From Treponema sp. (lineage in GTDB: Bacteria; Spirochaetota; Spirochaetia; Treponematales; Treponemataceae), in assembly GCA_017525605.1 (NCBI GenBank), contig JAFXSM010000030.1, positions 212,889 to 276,888 of the forward strand: a stretch of 64,000 nucleotides of DNA, in the 5' to 3' direction. The notes below the pieces were generated by a model. It was not told the DNA's origin, did not search any database, and saw nothing but the letters and a program-made list of their open reading frames with translations. Made by a program: the position numbers and the translations under genes. Numbering within the stretch: the first letter of the stretch is position 1; each line of letters begins with the position of its first letter. This document shows positions 34,404 to 42,655 of the stretch, in pieces.

Positions 34404-35249
34404 ATGTATATGATACTTGCTGTTGTTGCCGCTGTCGTCAGTACTGTCGCGGTGGTGTGGATTTTTGCAAAACTTAAGATATTCGACCTGATTGGCTATT
34501 TTATACCAGGTTGTGCTTCGTTCTTTGTATTCAGGTTTTTGGAAGTTGGAAGCATCTTCGCTGTTTCACTGTTTTTTTTCTCTGCGATTTTTTGCGATGT
34601 CGCGGAGGAGCATACTTACACAGATACATATCTAACCGTCAAGCGTGATATCAAATTTCTTGCTGAAACTAAGATTGGAAAGGAAAAAAAATACACTGCA
34701 CTAGATTTGCCGAAAGATACTGTTCTTAAAGTCATCGATTCAAAAATCAAAAAAGATGAACGCATTCTGTTTTGCTACGCAGTTTTTAACGGTGATAACC
34801 GGCTGAAAAAGGGAACTGTGAAATTCCCAAAGGATGAAGCCAAAAGGTTAAAGCAAGACAATGATTGCTATTCTTTTTCTAGTGACAGCAGCTTCTTCAG
34901 CGATTATCGGAAGATGGCATCGGCAAAGAACGAGAAGATAACAGGCAACCTGTTGCATGAATTCGCTGAAGCTTTGCGTGCAAACGGCGTTGATATAGTG
35001 TTTATCTATAAGGGGAATTTCTTCAAAAAGACATGGATCAAAATCACGCGCTATACGATTCCGAAAAATGGTTTTGATTACAAAGCTCCTAGCGGCAAGG
35101 TGTACAAAGGCGTTTTCGGAAAGTACCCTACAGAAGCAGGGTATTTCTGGTACACGGAAAGCGCGAACAAGAAAAAGCTCTTGGAGATTGTAAATCAGTT
35201 CTACGAAAAACTTGATAGACAGTTGTATGAACTTCCGGAGGAGGACTAG
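34404..35249 (+). CDS. Membrane-anchored protein of unknown function, 281 aa
   Basis: Two hydrophobic segments are visible (ILAVVAAVVSTVAVVWIFA and FFVFRFLEVGSIFAVSLFFF), followed by a soluble domain of about 200 residues with many aromatic and Lys residues. It begins 10 bp after the previous stop with AAGGAG. No family recognised. Confidence 0.65.
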   Translation: MYMILAVVAAVVSTVAVVWIFAKLKIFDLIGYFIPGCASFFVFRFLEVGSIFAVSLFFFSAIFCDVAEEHTYTDTYLTVKRDIKFLAETKIGKEKKYTALDLPKDTVLKVIDSKIKKDERILFCYAVFNGDNRLKKGTVKFPKDEAKRLKQDNDCYSFSSDSSFFSDYRKMASAKNEKITGNLLHEFAEALRANGVDIVFIYKGNFFKKTWIKITRYTIPKNGFDYKAPSGKVYKGVFGKYPTEAGYFWYTESANKKKLLEIVNQFYEKLDRQLYELPEED

Positions 35250-35306
35250 CAAAAGTCTTTTCCGTGAAGCTGTAAAAAATTTGTTCTTTTATAGAGGAGG
35301 TATACT

Positions 35307-35567
35307 ATGGGAGCAATTTGGGATTTCATCAGCGGAAAATCCACTGATTGGGACGCAGTTAACAGACAGCAGGAAGCGTATGAACGAACTCGACCGAAAA
35401 GAATTCGCTATACGGCGTACTGTAGAAGATGTGGTAATGGTGGATATGACAGTTTAATGTCAAGGGGAATTTCGGAAAGGACTCCACAGGAGGCTATAAG
35501 AATGCTTCAGAATTCTGATAATGGTTGTGGAAGAGGAAATCACGACCCTCAGGTGCAGGAACTCTAA
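35307..35567 (+). CDS. Small CxxC protein, 86 aa
   Basis: It starts MGAIWDFISGKSTDWD after a strong GAGGAGG. A CRRCGNGG motif and a later Cys-Gly-Arg-Gly-Asn-His suggest a single metal site. Unknown function; third gene of the cassette. Confidence 0.6.
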   Translation: MGAIWDFISGKSTDWDAVNRQQEAYERTRPKRIRYTAYCRRCGNGGYDSLMSRGISERTPQEAIRMLQNSDNGCGRGNHDPQVQEL

Positions 35568-35617
35568 TACTGATTTTATATTGTGAAACTTATATTTTAA
35601 ACGAGGAGGTTTAAATA

Positions 35618-36187
35618 GTGAATATTGTTGGTAAGCCAAAATTCGCGATGCAGAATAGGGGAAAAACGCCGAGTATAAATCCAAGTGATGTTGTAAAGTT
35701 CAAATCATTGCTTGAGTACTTTGTGGCTCATCTAGAATATCTGCAATATGAAAACAAAAAGTACCAAGTTCAACGCGGACGTGGATATGCAAAATATATT
35801 CTGCCGATTTTGCCTAATTTCAAAAAAACTGGACAGGGGTATAAAGGAGATGCTATTCAAAATCAGATTTCGCAGTGGGAGCAATATTCTTGTGCAAAGA
35901 GCACGAGCGGAAAAATCTTCATAAATGTGCAGATAAATCATGGTAATAAAACGACGGCTACAAATTATCTTTGTTGGGAAGGTACTTATTATAATATCCT
36001 TGCAAAGTGGGCACCAAGATGGTTGTTGATAAAAAGCGTGATACTTGAACTTTCAATCGAAGACAAGACTCCTCAGGCAGAAAAAAAATTGCAAACGATG
36101 TCAATTGCAGAACTTGGTCTTTTTGACGGCAATCCGCCAAATGAAAATCTGCAATCTTTCTGGAACTACTATTCAAAGTTCGCTTGA
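35618..36187 (+). CDS. Hypothetical protein, 189 aa
   Basis: GTG start at 35618 with GAGGAGG upstream. The sequence is Lys/Asn/Tyr-rich with a central basic segment (KYQVQRGRGYAKYI), without signal peptide. No family recognised. It is the last gene of the cassette and is followed by a terminator that is repeated at 37.0 kb. Confidence 0.6.
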   Translation: MNIVGKPKFAMQNRGKTPSINPSDVVKFKSLLEYFVAHLEYLQYENKKYQVQRGRGYAKYILPILPNFKKTGQGYKGDAIQNQISQWEQYSCAKSTSGKIFINVQINHGNKTTATNYLCWEGTYYNILAKWAPRWLLIKSVILELSIEDKTPQAEKKLQTMSIAELGLFDGNPPNENLQSFWNYYSKFA

Positions 36188-36203
36188 AATTGCTTCTTCA
36201 AAA

Positions 36204-36251
36204 CGCTTCGGCTTCTCGGAACTCCCCGTTCCCCCTGCCGGAGCGTTTTTT
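36204..36251 (+). terminator. Terminator, left copy of 48-bp repeat
   Basis: An outer stem CGCTTCGGC/GCCGGAGCG encloses an inner stem GGAAC/GTTCC, followed by six T. The unit recurs at 37024-37071 with three substitutions in 48 bases. Confidence 0.8.
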
Positions 36252-36297
36252 CTCGAACATATTTTTTCTTCATGTTAAAATTGCGACGGAGAAAATT

Positions 36298-36594
36298 ATG
36301 CTTGATATCCCATATAAAAAAACAGGCGCACAAAACGCTTATATCTCTTACGAAAAATTGGAAAGCCGGTTGAAGGCAATTCCTCAGGAATTTTTTGCTG
36401 ATGTTCTGAATTTCTTTGATTTGCTTGAGTACAAAATCGATGTCGTGAAGTCTGAAAAGAAAAACGAAAAAAAACGCTCGGTTCAAGAAGGCTTGGACTT
36501 GTTGGAGAAAATCGCGGGCTGCGTTCCTGAGTCAGTTTCTTTGGAAGACGCAAAAGCAGAATACTTCGCAGAAAAATACGGAGTCGATAAATGA
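36298..36594 (+). CDS. Antitoxin of a PIN-domain toxin pair, 98 aa
   Basis: The ATG at 36298 follows GGAG. The protein has a short N-terminal part and a helical middle (LESRLKAIPQEFFADVLNFFDLLEYKI) of the kind found in DUF2281-like antitoxins. A C-terminal acidic tail (LEDAKAEYFAEKYGVDK) would cover the toxin. It overlaps the toxin gene by 4 bp. Confidence 0.72.
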   Translation: MLDIPYKKTGAQNAYISYEKLESRLKAIPQEFFADVLNFFDLLEYKIDVVKSEKKNEKKRSVQEGLDLLEKIAGCVPESVSLEDAKAEYFAEKYGVDK

Positions 36595-37004
36595 ATGTTT
36601 TGATAGACACGAATATCATTCTTGATGTCATTCAAAAGAGACAGCCATTTTTTGATGATGCGAATCAGATTTTTCAGCAGTGCATTGGAAACGTCCACAA
36701 TGGTTTTGTGACGGCTCATTCGATTTCGGATGTTTTCTTTATTACACGAAAATCGCATTCATTGGAAGATAGGAAAAATGTGATAAAGCTTTTTTGCAAT
36801 TTTTTTACAATAATTTCGGAAGGGAAAAATGATTTCCTTTCATTTCTAGACAATGGCGATTGGAATGATTTGGAGGATGCTCTTCAAATGACATGTGCGG
36901 AAAAATCGAATCTTGATTACATAATCACTAGAGATAAGGAAAATGGTTTCAAAAATTCTCCCGTAAAAACCATTTCGCCAGTGGATTTTTTGAAGATAAA
37001 ATAG
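36591..37004 (+). CDS. PIN-domain ribonuclease toxin (VapC type)
   Basis: The 137-residue protein begins MNVLIDTNIILDV with Asp6 of the PIN active site. NDLEDALQM and IITRD supply the later acidic residues. VapC toxins usually cut tRNA or rRNA. ATGA overlap with the antitoxin gene shows coupling. The pair is bracketed by two copies of one terminator. Confidence 0.88.
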   Translation: MNVLIDTNIILDVIQKRQPFFDDANQIFQQCIGNVHNGFVTAHSISDVFFITRKSHSLEDRKNVIKLFCNFFTIISEGKNDFLSFLDNGDWNDLEDALQMTCAEKSNLDYIITRDKENGFKNSPVKTISPVDFLKIK

Positions 37005-37023
37005 TTTTCAATGATTCCATACC

Positions 37024-37071
37024 CGCTTCGGCTCCTCGGAACTTCCCGTTCCCCTTGCCGGAGCGTTTTTT
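37024..37071 (+). terminator. Terminator, right copy of 48-bp repeat
   Basis: Near-identical to 36204-36251, with the same two nested stems and seven T. It ends the toxin module. Confidence 0.8.
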
Positions 37072-37101
37072 TGCGTGGAGCAGTGCAAGCGCGCGTTTCC
37101 G

Positions 37102-37168
37102 TCAGCGGACTTCGTATGTGAACAGGCCCGCGTAGTTGCTCTTGTCCTTCGAGGCGTAGATTCCGATT
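37102..37168 (-). pseudogene. Remnant: C-terminus of a probable glycoside hydrolase
   Basis: On the minus strand the frame reads IGIYASKDKSNYAGLFTYEVR then stop. Just upstream of it is a stop codon. The pattern is like the last strand of carbohydrate-active enzymes such as GH43 C-terminal beta-sandwiches, but 21 residues are too few to be sure. Confidence 0.4.
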
Positions 37169-37253
37169 ATTTACAAATGTTAAGAGATATCTCATAATAT
37201 CCTTATGAATCTCGAATCATCTGCAAAAAAGTTCATTTTCTCTTCAAAAACAC

Positions 37254-37281
37254 TTGACATGCAAGTCTCGGCTTGTATAAT
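37254..37281 (+). promoter_or_regulatory. Consensus promoter TTGACA-16-TATAAT
   Basis: Both hexamers match the housekeeping consensus at all positions. Expected transcription start is near 37288, inside the repeat tract that follows. Confidence 0.8.
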
Positions 37282-37282
37282 T

Positions 37283-37434
37283 CGCAGATTCGCAGATTCG
37301 CAGATTCGCAGATTGTCGCTCGCTGTCGCGAGCTTACGAGTTTGCGCAGGCAAACTCGCGCAGATTCGCAGATTGTCGCTCGCTGTCGCGAGCTTACGAG
37401 TTTGCGAAGCAAACTTGCGCAGATTCGCGCAGTA
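37283..37434 (+). repeat. Tandem repeats with hairpins
   Basis: Four copies of CGCAGATT (37283-37314) run into two copies of a 60-bp unit (37299-37358 and 37359-37417) and a partial third. Each unit holds GCTCGC-TGTC-GCGAGC and GAGTTTGC-GCAAACTC hairpins. The tract lies directly downstream of a consensus promoter. Confidence 0.85.
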
Positions 37435-37530
37435 GGTCGCTTAAAAATCTTTCTGACATAACTAATTTTCTCAAAAAACATCCGTGCGGGATTTGTGTTC
37501 TTCAAGGCGCAAATTCACACGGATTTTTTT
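37288..37530 (+). ncRNA. Candidate repeat-rich small RNA or leader
   Basis: This is bounded by the predicted start from the 37254 promoter and by the terminator ending at 37530. No good ORF with ribosome binding site lies inside. It could be a free small RNA or an attenuated leader of the lipoprotein gene. Inference only. Confidence 0.4.
37480..37530 (+). terminator. Terminator upstream of lipoprotein gene
   Basis: ATCCGTG pairs with CACGGAT, with an inner ATTTG/CAAAT stem, followed by seven T. Confidence 0.7.
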
Positions 37531-37576
37531 ATATCAAAAATCTGACTGCAAAAAATGGCAGTCAAAGGAGTTTATT

Positions 37577-38593
37577 GTGAAAAAGTTTTCACGAACAATT
37601 TTCGGTTTGCTCGCTTCGGCGATGCTCGTTGCTGGCTCGGTCTCGTTTGTTTCATGCTCGGACGATGACGATGAGGAAACAACACAGACAGTTGAGGTAA
37701 AAACGACAACGCGTACTGTGATAATCGGAGAGAACACCTACACCTACACGACTGTAGGCGGAAAGGTAACAACTTCTGATTCGGTTGTTCTCAATAGCGA
37801 CGGAACTGTTACCGTTAGCGCAACCGACGGCTCCTCTGTCACATTCAGTGCCGACGGAAACACAATCACTTACAAGACAGCGGACAACAAGACTTATACT
37901 GGCTCAACAAGCACGACAGAAAGCGGTTCAGGCGTAACGCTCACAGGTGAGGGAGGCGAAACAGTCAGTGCGACTTCGACAAGCGAAACAAAGACCGAGA
38001 CAAAGACATCTAGCGGCTCAGAAAAAAGTTTGAGCGGAAACACTTATGTCACTTACACGCTCTCAGGCAGCAAGGCTCAAATCCATGCGATTGCCTTCTC
38101 AAATGGCAGTGGTAAATTTGTCAAGCTTACTTCAAAGGATGGCAAGGACAATGAATTTGACCCGGAAACTGGTTCGTATACAGTTTCTGGAAGCGACATC
38201 CTCGTAGAAGGTGAAAAATTGGCTGTCATCAACAGCAACGGAACAATTACCGACACGGAAGACCGTACTTACGAAAAATACACTGGCGATGTCTACGCAT
38301 ACACTTCTTATTCAAGCAACAAAACAATAATAGAAATCTTAAATTTGGGTTCAGACGGGAAGGGCTATTTTATCGAAGATAAAATGAAAAACGGCAGTGC
38401 CTCAGAAAAAGAAGATTTTGATTTTACCTACACAAAGAACGGAAACTCGATAACCATTACCGTTAGTGCAGGCGGAGAAACAATGACAGCAACAGGCACA
38501 TTCTCAACTGAAACACAAAGTGGTGTTTCAGTTGAAAAGCTCTCAGTGACTTGGGAAGATGATGATGTTGGGGAATACATAAAGCTCAACTAG
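37577..38593 (+). CDS. Secreted lipoprotein, Thr/Ser-rich
   Basis: The GTG at 37577 follows AAAGGAG. The signal peptide MKKFSRTIFGLLASAMLVAG ends in SFVSC, a spirochaete-type lipobox, with Cys the lipidated residue (about 27). An acidic SDDDDEE follows. The mature part is rich in Thr, Ser and Gly with repeating beta motifs (SDGTVTVSATDGSSVTFSAD). It is probably surface or periplasmic. No binding partner can be named. A terminator follows. Confidence 0.8.
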   Translation: MKKFSRTIFGLLASAMLVAGSVSFVSCSDDDDEETTQTVEVKTTTRTVIIGENTYTYTTVGGKVTTSDSVVLNSDGTVTVSATDGSSVTFSADGNTITYKTADNKTYTGSTSTTESGSGVTLTGEGGETVSATSTSETKTETKTSSGSEKSLSGNTYVTYTLSGSKAQIHAIAFSNGSGKFVKLTSKDGKDNEFDPETGSYTVSGSDILVEGEKLAVINSNGTITDTEDRTYEKYTGDVYAYTSYSSNKTIIEILNLGSDGKGYFIEDKMKNGSASEKEDFDFTYTKNGNSITITVSAGGETMTATGTFSTETQSGVSVEKLSVTWEDDDVGEYIKLN

Positions 38594-38637
38594 AGCAAGA
38601 TTGTAGCAAAGCAAATCCGCTAAAAAAAGCGATGATT

Positions 38638-38670
38638 AGCCCGACGGGAAATTTCCTGCCGGGCTTTTTT
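38638..38670 (+). terminator. Terminator of lipoprotein gene
   Basis: AGCCCG...CGGGAAAT pairs with ATTTCCTG.CGGGCT and is followed by six T. Confidence 0.8.
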
Positions 38671-38675
38671 CATAA

Positions 38676-38715
38676 TGCCTCATGGTCTTTTATCAAATTC
38701 AAAATAGTCTATAAT
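38676..38715 (+). promoter_or_regulatory. Promoter region of HipA-like gene, left copy of 40-bp direct repeat
   Basis: This segment ends in TATAAT (38710-38715) and is identical to 39944-39983. A further TGTTCGAT matches just downstream. It supplies the promoter of the HipA-like gene. Confidence 0.75.
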
Positions 38716-38748
38716 GAACTTGTTCGATGATTTTCAGGAGGAGTTGCT

Positions 38749-39975
38749 GTGGATTCTGATTTCACTTTATTTCACAAAAATATCCCTGTGCTGCGGTTCA
38801 GGTTGAACGGCTCTGATTTTCCTGAGATTATCGATTTTCTCAATAAGGAGCATTGTCCGGTCGGCGTTTTCAGGGATTTTCAGAAAGGCGTGAGCAAAAG
38901 CGAGCAGTTCAGGAACTGGTGGAAGGGGAGGTCGATTCCTTCAAGCAGGCAGGGGCTTAGGGAAGCTTTGGAATCGCTCGGAAATCTCACTACTGAAGAC
39001 CTGATTGCAAAGGCGTATGGGCTCAGCCTTTCCGACACTTATTGGGCAAAGCCTGAAAACACCGACATCAGATGGGAAGAGATAAATTTTTTTGAGAATC
39101 CTTTTTCGGAAGATGTCGGCAAAGCACTGTTCGGAACTCTCGATTTGCAAAGTATCGGCGACATAAGTTTTGTTTCTCCTGACAATACTTCCGACGGCTG
39201 GCTGCAGAAAAAATGGATAATCGACAACGGAAGCAGAGTTTTATTGAAAGGCGGAAGCGGAACGGAGCAACAGGAACCTTTCAACGAAGTGCTTGCATCT
39301 GAACTCTGCAAAAGGCTTGAAATCCCGCATGTTGAATACGCAATTGTTGAGCAGAATCACCGCTACTATTCGGCGTGCAGAAATTTCACGGACAGCAATT
39401 CGGAACTTGTGAGCGCGTTGTATGTCTATAATTCATTTCCGGTTTCGAATAACGAGTCTGCATATCAGCATCTTCTGAACTGCTGCGAAAAACTCGGAAT
39501 GAATAAAAAGAATATAGAAGAATCGATTTGCCAGATGATTATCGTCGATTCGCTGATTCTAAATACTGACAGGCATTTCAATAATTTCGGTTTTCTTCGG
39601 AATCCTGAGACGCTCGAATGGAAAGGGCTTGCACCGATTTATGACTCGGGCACGTCGATGCTTCATAATATTTCCGTTCCTGTTCTGAAATTGAATGCTG
39701 ATTATGAAATCCAGAATCTGAAATCAAAGCCGTTTTACAAGAGCTTCGCGGAGCAATTAAAAAAATTGCCGTGCCGTGATTATTTTTGCAAACTGAATTT
39801 TGACAAATTAAAGGGGATAGAAGATTTTTTCGGAAATATTCTGTCCAAAAATATAAATATTTCGCATGAACGCTCTGATATTCTTTGCGGCATTCTGAAC
39901 GAGCAGATTAGAATCGTCGGCAACATTCTGAAATTCAACACAGTGCCTCATGGTCTTTTATCAAATTCAAAATAG
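38749..39975 (+). CDS. HipA-like serine/threonine kinase
   Basis: The 408-residue protein has an N-terminal region found in stand-alone HipA homologues (FRNWWKGRSIPSSRQGLREA, AYGLSLSDTYW). The kinase domain has LLKGGSGTEQQEPFNE (P-loop), ILNTDRHFNNFGFLRN (catalytic loop) and APIYDSGTSM (metal loop). GTG start after AGGAGG. No HipB-type antitoxin is next to it. Its last ten residues are encoded by the duplicated promoter segment of argD. Confidence 0.82.
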   Translation: MDSDFTLFHKNIPVLRFRLNGSDFPEIIDFLNKEHCPVGVFRDFQKGVSKSEQFRNWWKGRSIPSSRQGLREALESLGNLTTEDLIAKAYGLSLSDTYWAKPENTDIRWEEINFFENPFSEDVGKALFGTLDLQSIGDISFVSPDNTSDGWLQKKWIIDNGSRVLLKGGSGTEQQEPFNEVLASELCKRLEIPHVEYAIVEQNHRYYSACRNFTDSNSELVSALYVYNSFPVSNNESAYQHLLNCCEKLGMNKKNIEESICQMIIVDSLILNTDRHFNNFGFLRNPETLEWKGLAPIYDSGTSMLHNISVPVLKLNADYEIQNLKSKPFYKSFAEQLKKLPCRDYFCKLNFDKLKGIEDFFGNILSKNINISHERSDILCGILNEQIRIVGNILKFNTVPHGLLSNSK

Positions 39976-39983
39976 TCTATAAT
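39944..39983 (+). promoter_or_regulatory. Promoter of argD, right copy of 40-bp direct repeat
   Basis: Identical to 38676-38715. It overlaps the last codons of the HipA-like gene, and its TATAAT (39978-39983) lies 51 bases before the argD start. Confidence 0.75.
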
Positions 39984-40034
39984 AGAGACCTGTTCGATAA
40001 ACCATCACACAAAAAACTGAATCAGGAGAAAAAA

Positions 40035-41204
40035 ATGGGTTCAAAAATCGTTGTCAACAATTACGGTTCGTTCGATGTCGTGTTCACGCACGGTCAAGGC
40101 TCGACGATGTACGACGTGAACGGAAAGAAATACATCGACTTTCTTGCGGGAATCGCGGTCAACTCGCTCGGAACGAATTTCAAGCCGCTCGTGGAGGCTG
40201 TGCAGAAGCAGGCCGAGAAGGAAATCCACATCTGCAACTATTTTCTTAGCGACGTGGGAATCCAGTTCGCCGAGGAACTTCTGAAGGCGACCGGATTCGA
40301 GGGCATCTACTTCGGAAATTCGGGCGGAGAGGGCAACGAGGCGGCGATAAAGCTCGCGAGAAAGTACGGATACTTGAACGGCGGCGAGAAGAGGCGCGTC
40401 ATCTACACGCTTGAGAATTCTTTCCACGGACGCACGATGGCGACTCTCACGGCGACCGGACAGGAGAAATTCCACCCGGCTTATTTCGCTCCGTATGTTG
40501 AGGGCTTCAAGACGATAAAGGCGAACGACTGGGACGCGATAAAGACTGCCTTCGACGACACGACCGCGGCTCTCTTGATTGAGTGCGTGCAGGGCGAGGG
40601 CGGAGTGAACATCGTTGACGCAGAGTGGGCGAAAGCAGCTGCCGATGCCGCAAGAAAAGCCGGCGCAATCGTCATGGCTGATGAAGTCCAGACCGGATTC
40701 GGACGCACAGGCTCCCTTCTCGCTTCCGATGAGCTTGGTTTCAAGCCGGAAGTCGTCTCGTTCGCGAAAGGCGTCGCCGGCGGTCTTCCGATGGGCGGAA
40801 TCCTCTTCCGCGGCAAGGCGAACGACGTGTTCAAGGCCGGCGACCACCAGTCCACGTTCGCCGGAAACCCGCTCGCCTGCGCGGCCGGACTCGTCGTGCT
40901 CCACGAACTGCAGAAGCCGGGCTTCTTGGAGAGCGTGAAGGAGAAGGGCGACTATATCAGAAGCCAGATTGCTTCATGGAAAAACGTGAATGTCGGCGAC
41001 GTTCGCGGCAAGGGACTTATGATTGGCGCGGACATCGTGAACGGAAAGAGCGCGCTCGAGCTTGAGAAGAAGCTTTTGGCAAACGGACTTTTGACTTCGA
41101 CAGCTGGAAAGAACACCCTCAGAATTGTCCCTCCGCTCAACATCTCAAAAGAAGAAATCGACGAGGGACTTTCAATCCTGAAAAAGACATTGGAATCCCT
41201 GTAA
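40035..41204 (+). CDS. argD: Acetylornithine aminotransferase
   Basis: ArgD is a class-III PLP transaminase in arginine synthesis. The 389-residue protein shows NSGGEGNEAAIKLARKYG, SFHGRTMATLTATGQ, ADEVQTGFGRTG, the PLP-binding Lys in SFAKGVAGGLPMGG, and STFAGNPLAC. GGAG lies nine bases before the ATG. It is apart from argJ-argB and has its own promoter. Confidence 0.95.
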   Translation: MGSKIVVNNYGSFDVVFTHGQGSTMYDVNGKKYIDFLAGIAVNSLGTNFKPLVEAVQKQAEKEIHICNYFLSDVGIQFAEELLKATGFEGIYFGNSGGEGNEAAIKLARKYGYLNGGEKRRVIYTLENSFHGRTMATLTATGQEKFHPAYFAPYVEGFKTIKANDWDAIKTAFDDTTAALLIECVQGEGGVNIVDAEWAKAAADAARKAGAIVMADEVQTGFGRTGSLLASDELGFKPEVVSFAKGVAGGLPMGGILFRGKANDVFKAGDHQSTFAGNPLACAAGLVVLHELQKPGFLESVKEKGDYIRSQIASWKNVNVGDVRGKGLMIGADIVNGKSALELEKKLLANGLLTSTAGKNTLRIVPPLNISKEEIDEGLSILKKTLESL

Positions 41205-41225
41205 AAAATCAAAAAATCTGAAAAC

Positions 41226-41264
41226 AAACGGCAAGGCATGATTTTTCTGTCTTGCCGTTTTTAT
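41226..41264. terminator. Bidirectional terminator between argD and thiC
   Basis: AAACGGCAAG pairs with CTTGCCGTTT and is flanked by A-rich and T-rich tracts. Confidence 0.75.
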
Positions 41265-41321
41265 TTCATTTTCCCTTATAAATCAGAACATTGAAGCCTA
41301 TAGGGAATTTGCAAAATGATT

Positions 41322-42638
41322 TTACAGAATGTCGATGTATTCACCTGAAAGTGCTTTGTTCATGCTTCGGACGGCGCAGAATTTTCCGCACATGGAGCAC
41401 GCTTCCGAGTGGTCGTCCTCCGGCTTCCTGCTGTCACGGATTTTTTTTGCAGTTGTAGGGTCGAGTGCGCATTTGAATTGAGCGTCCCAGTCGAGCGCGT
41501 GTCTTGCGTCCGCCATCTTGTCGTCAATGTCGCGTGCGTGCGGGATTCCCTTTGCGATGTCCGCTGCGTGCGCCGCAATCTTCGACGCGATGATTCCCTG
41601 CTTCACGTCGTCAACGTTCGGAAGCGCGAGGTGCTCGGCCGGCGTGACGTAGCACAAAAATGCCGCGCCCGCACTTGCCGCCACAGCTCCTCCGATTGCG
41701 GCCGTGATGTGGTCGTAGCCAGGCGCGATGTCCGTAACGAGCGGTCCGAGAACGTAGAAAGGCGCACCTTTGCAAATCGTCTGCTGAACCTGCATATTCG
41801 CCGCAATCTGATTGAGCGGGACGTGACCTGGACCTTCAACCATCACCTGCACGTTGTGCTTCCACGCCCTGTCCGTAAGTTCTCCGAGACGCACGAGCTC
41901 TTCAATCTGGCAAACGTCTGTCGCGTCCGCCAGGCATCCCGGTCGGCACGCGTCTCCGAGCGACACTGTAACGTCGTATTTCTCGCAGATATCAAGAATC
42001 TCGTCGTAATATTCGTAGAAAGGATTCTCGTTCCCGGTCATCACCATCCATGCAAAGACGAGCGAGCCTCCGCGGCTTACGATGTTCATTTTCCGCCCGA
42101 CCTTCCGAATCTGCTCGATTGTCTTTCTCGTTATTCCGCAGTGCAATGTCACAAAATCAACTCCGTCCTCTGCGTGGAGACGGACGACATCGACGAAATC
42201 TTTCGCTGTGAGCGTTGCAAGGTCGCGCTGGTAGTGGATCACGCTGTCGTAAACCGGCACCGTTCCAATCATCGCAGGGCATTCGCGCGTGAGTTTCTGC
42301 CTGAACGGCTGCGTGTTTCCGTGACTCGACAAATCCATTATCGCCTCCGCACCCATCTCAACCGCGCTCATCACTTTCTGCATCTCGATGTCGTAATCCT
42401 TGCAGTCCCGCGAAACTCCCAGGTTCACGTTGATTTTCGTCCTGAGCATCGATCCGATTCCCTCCGGATTGAGCGATTTGTGGTTCTTGTTGCACGGAAT
42501 CGCGACTTTCCCTTCCGCCACAAGATTCATCAGAACTTTCTCGTCCATGAATTCCTTTTTCGCTACGATTTTCATCTCGTCCGTGATGATTCCCTTTCGC
42601 GCCGCATCCATCTGCGTCGTGTAATTCCTTTCGTCCAT
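41322..42638 (-). CDS. thiC: Phosphomethylpyrimidine synthase
   Basis: ThiC rearranges aminoimidazole ribotide to the thiamin pyrimidine by radical AdoMet chemistry. The 438-residue protein is the short form without the long N-terminal domain. Motifs: [36 protein letters not shown] and the cluster site CSMCGKFC. The last Cys spacing is one residue shorter than CX2CX4C of the Escherichia coli enzyme. The ATG at 42638 follows AGGAGC. It follows thiD, which has a TPP riboswitch, and this favours ThiC over BzaF-type paralogues. Confidence 0.94.
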   Translation of the reverse strand: MDERNYTTQMDAARKGIITDEMKIVAKKEFMDEKVLMNLVAEGKVAIPCNKNHKSLNPEGIGSMLRTKINVNLGVSRDCKDYDIEMQKVMSAVEMGAEAIMDLSSHGNTQPFRQKLTRECPAMIGTVPVYDSVIHYQRDLATLTAKDFVDVVRLHAEDGVDFVTLHCGITRKTIEQIRKVGRKMNIVSRGGSLVFAWMVMTGNENPFYEYYDEILDICEKYDVTVSLGDACRPGCLADATDVCQIEELVRLGELTDRAWKHNVQVMVEGPGHVPLNQIAANMQVQQTICKGAPFYVLGPLVTDIAPGYDHITAAIGGAVAASAGAAFLCYVTPAEHLALPNVDDVKQGIIASKIAAHAADIAKGIPHARDIDDKMADARHALDWDAQFKCALDPTTAKKIRDSRKPEDDHSEACSMCGKFCAVRSMNKALSGEYIDIL

Positions 42639-42655
42639 TTTATTGCTCCTGTTTT

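Noticed and set aside
37283..37434. CRISPR array
   Set aside because: Units are contiguous, without unique spacers, and no cas gene is near.
37205..37435. ORF through the 37.3-kb repeats
   Set aside because: The protein is only translated repeats, and the start precedes the consensus promoter.
40041..40904. 287-codon frame on the minus strand
   Set aside because: Antisense to argD, which has full family motifs.
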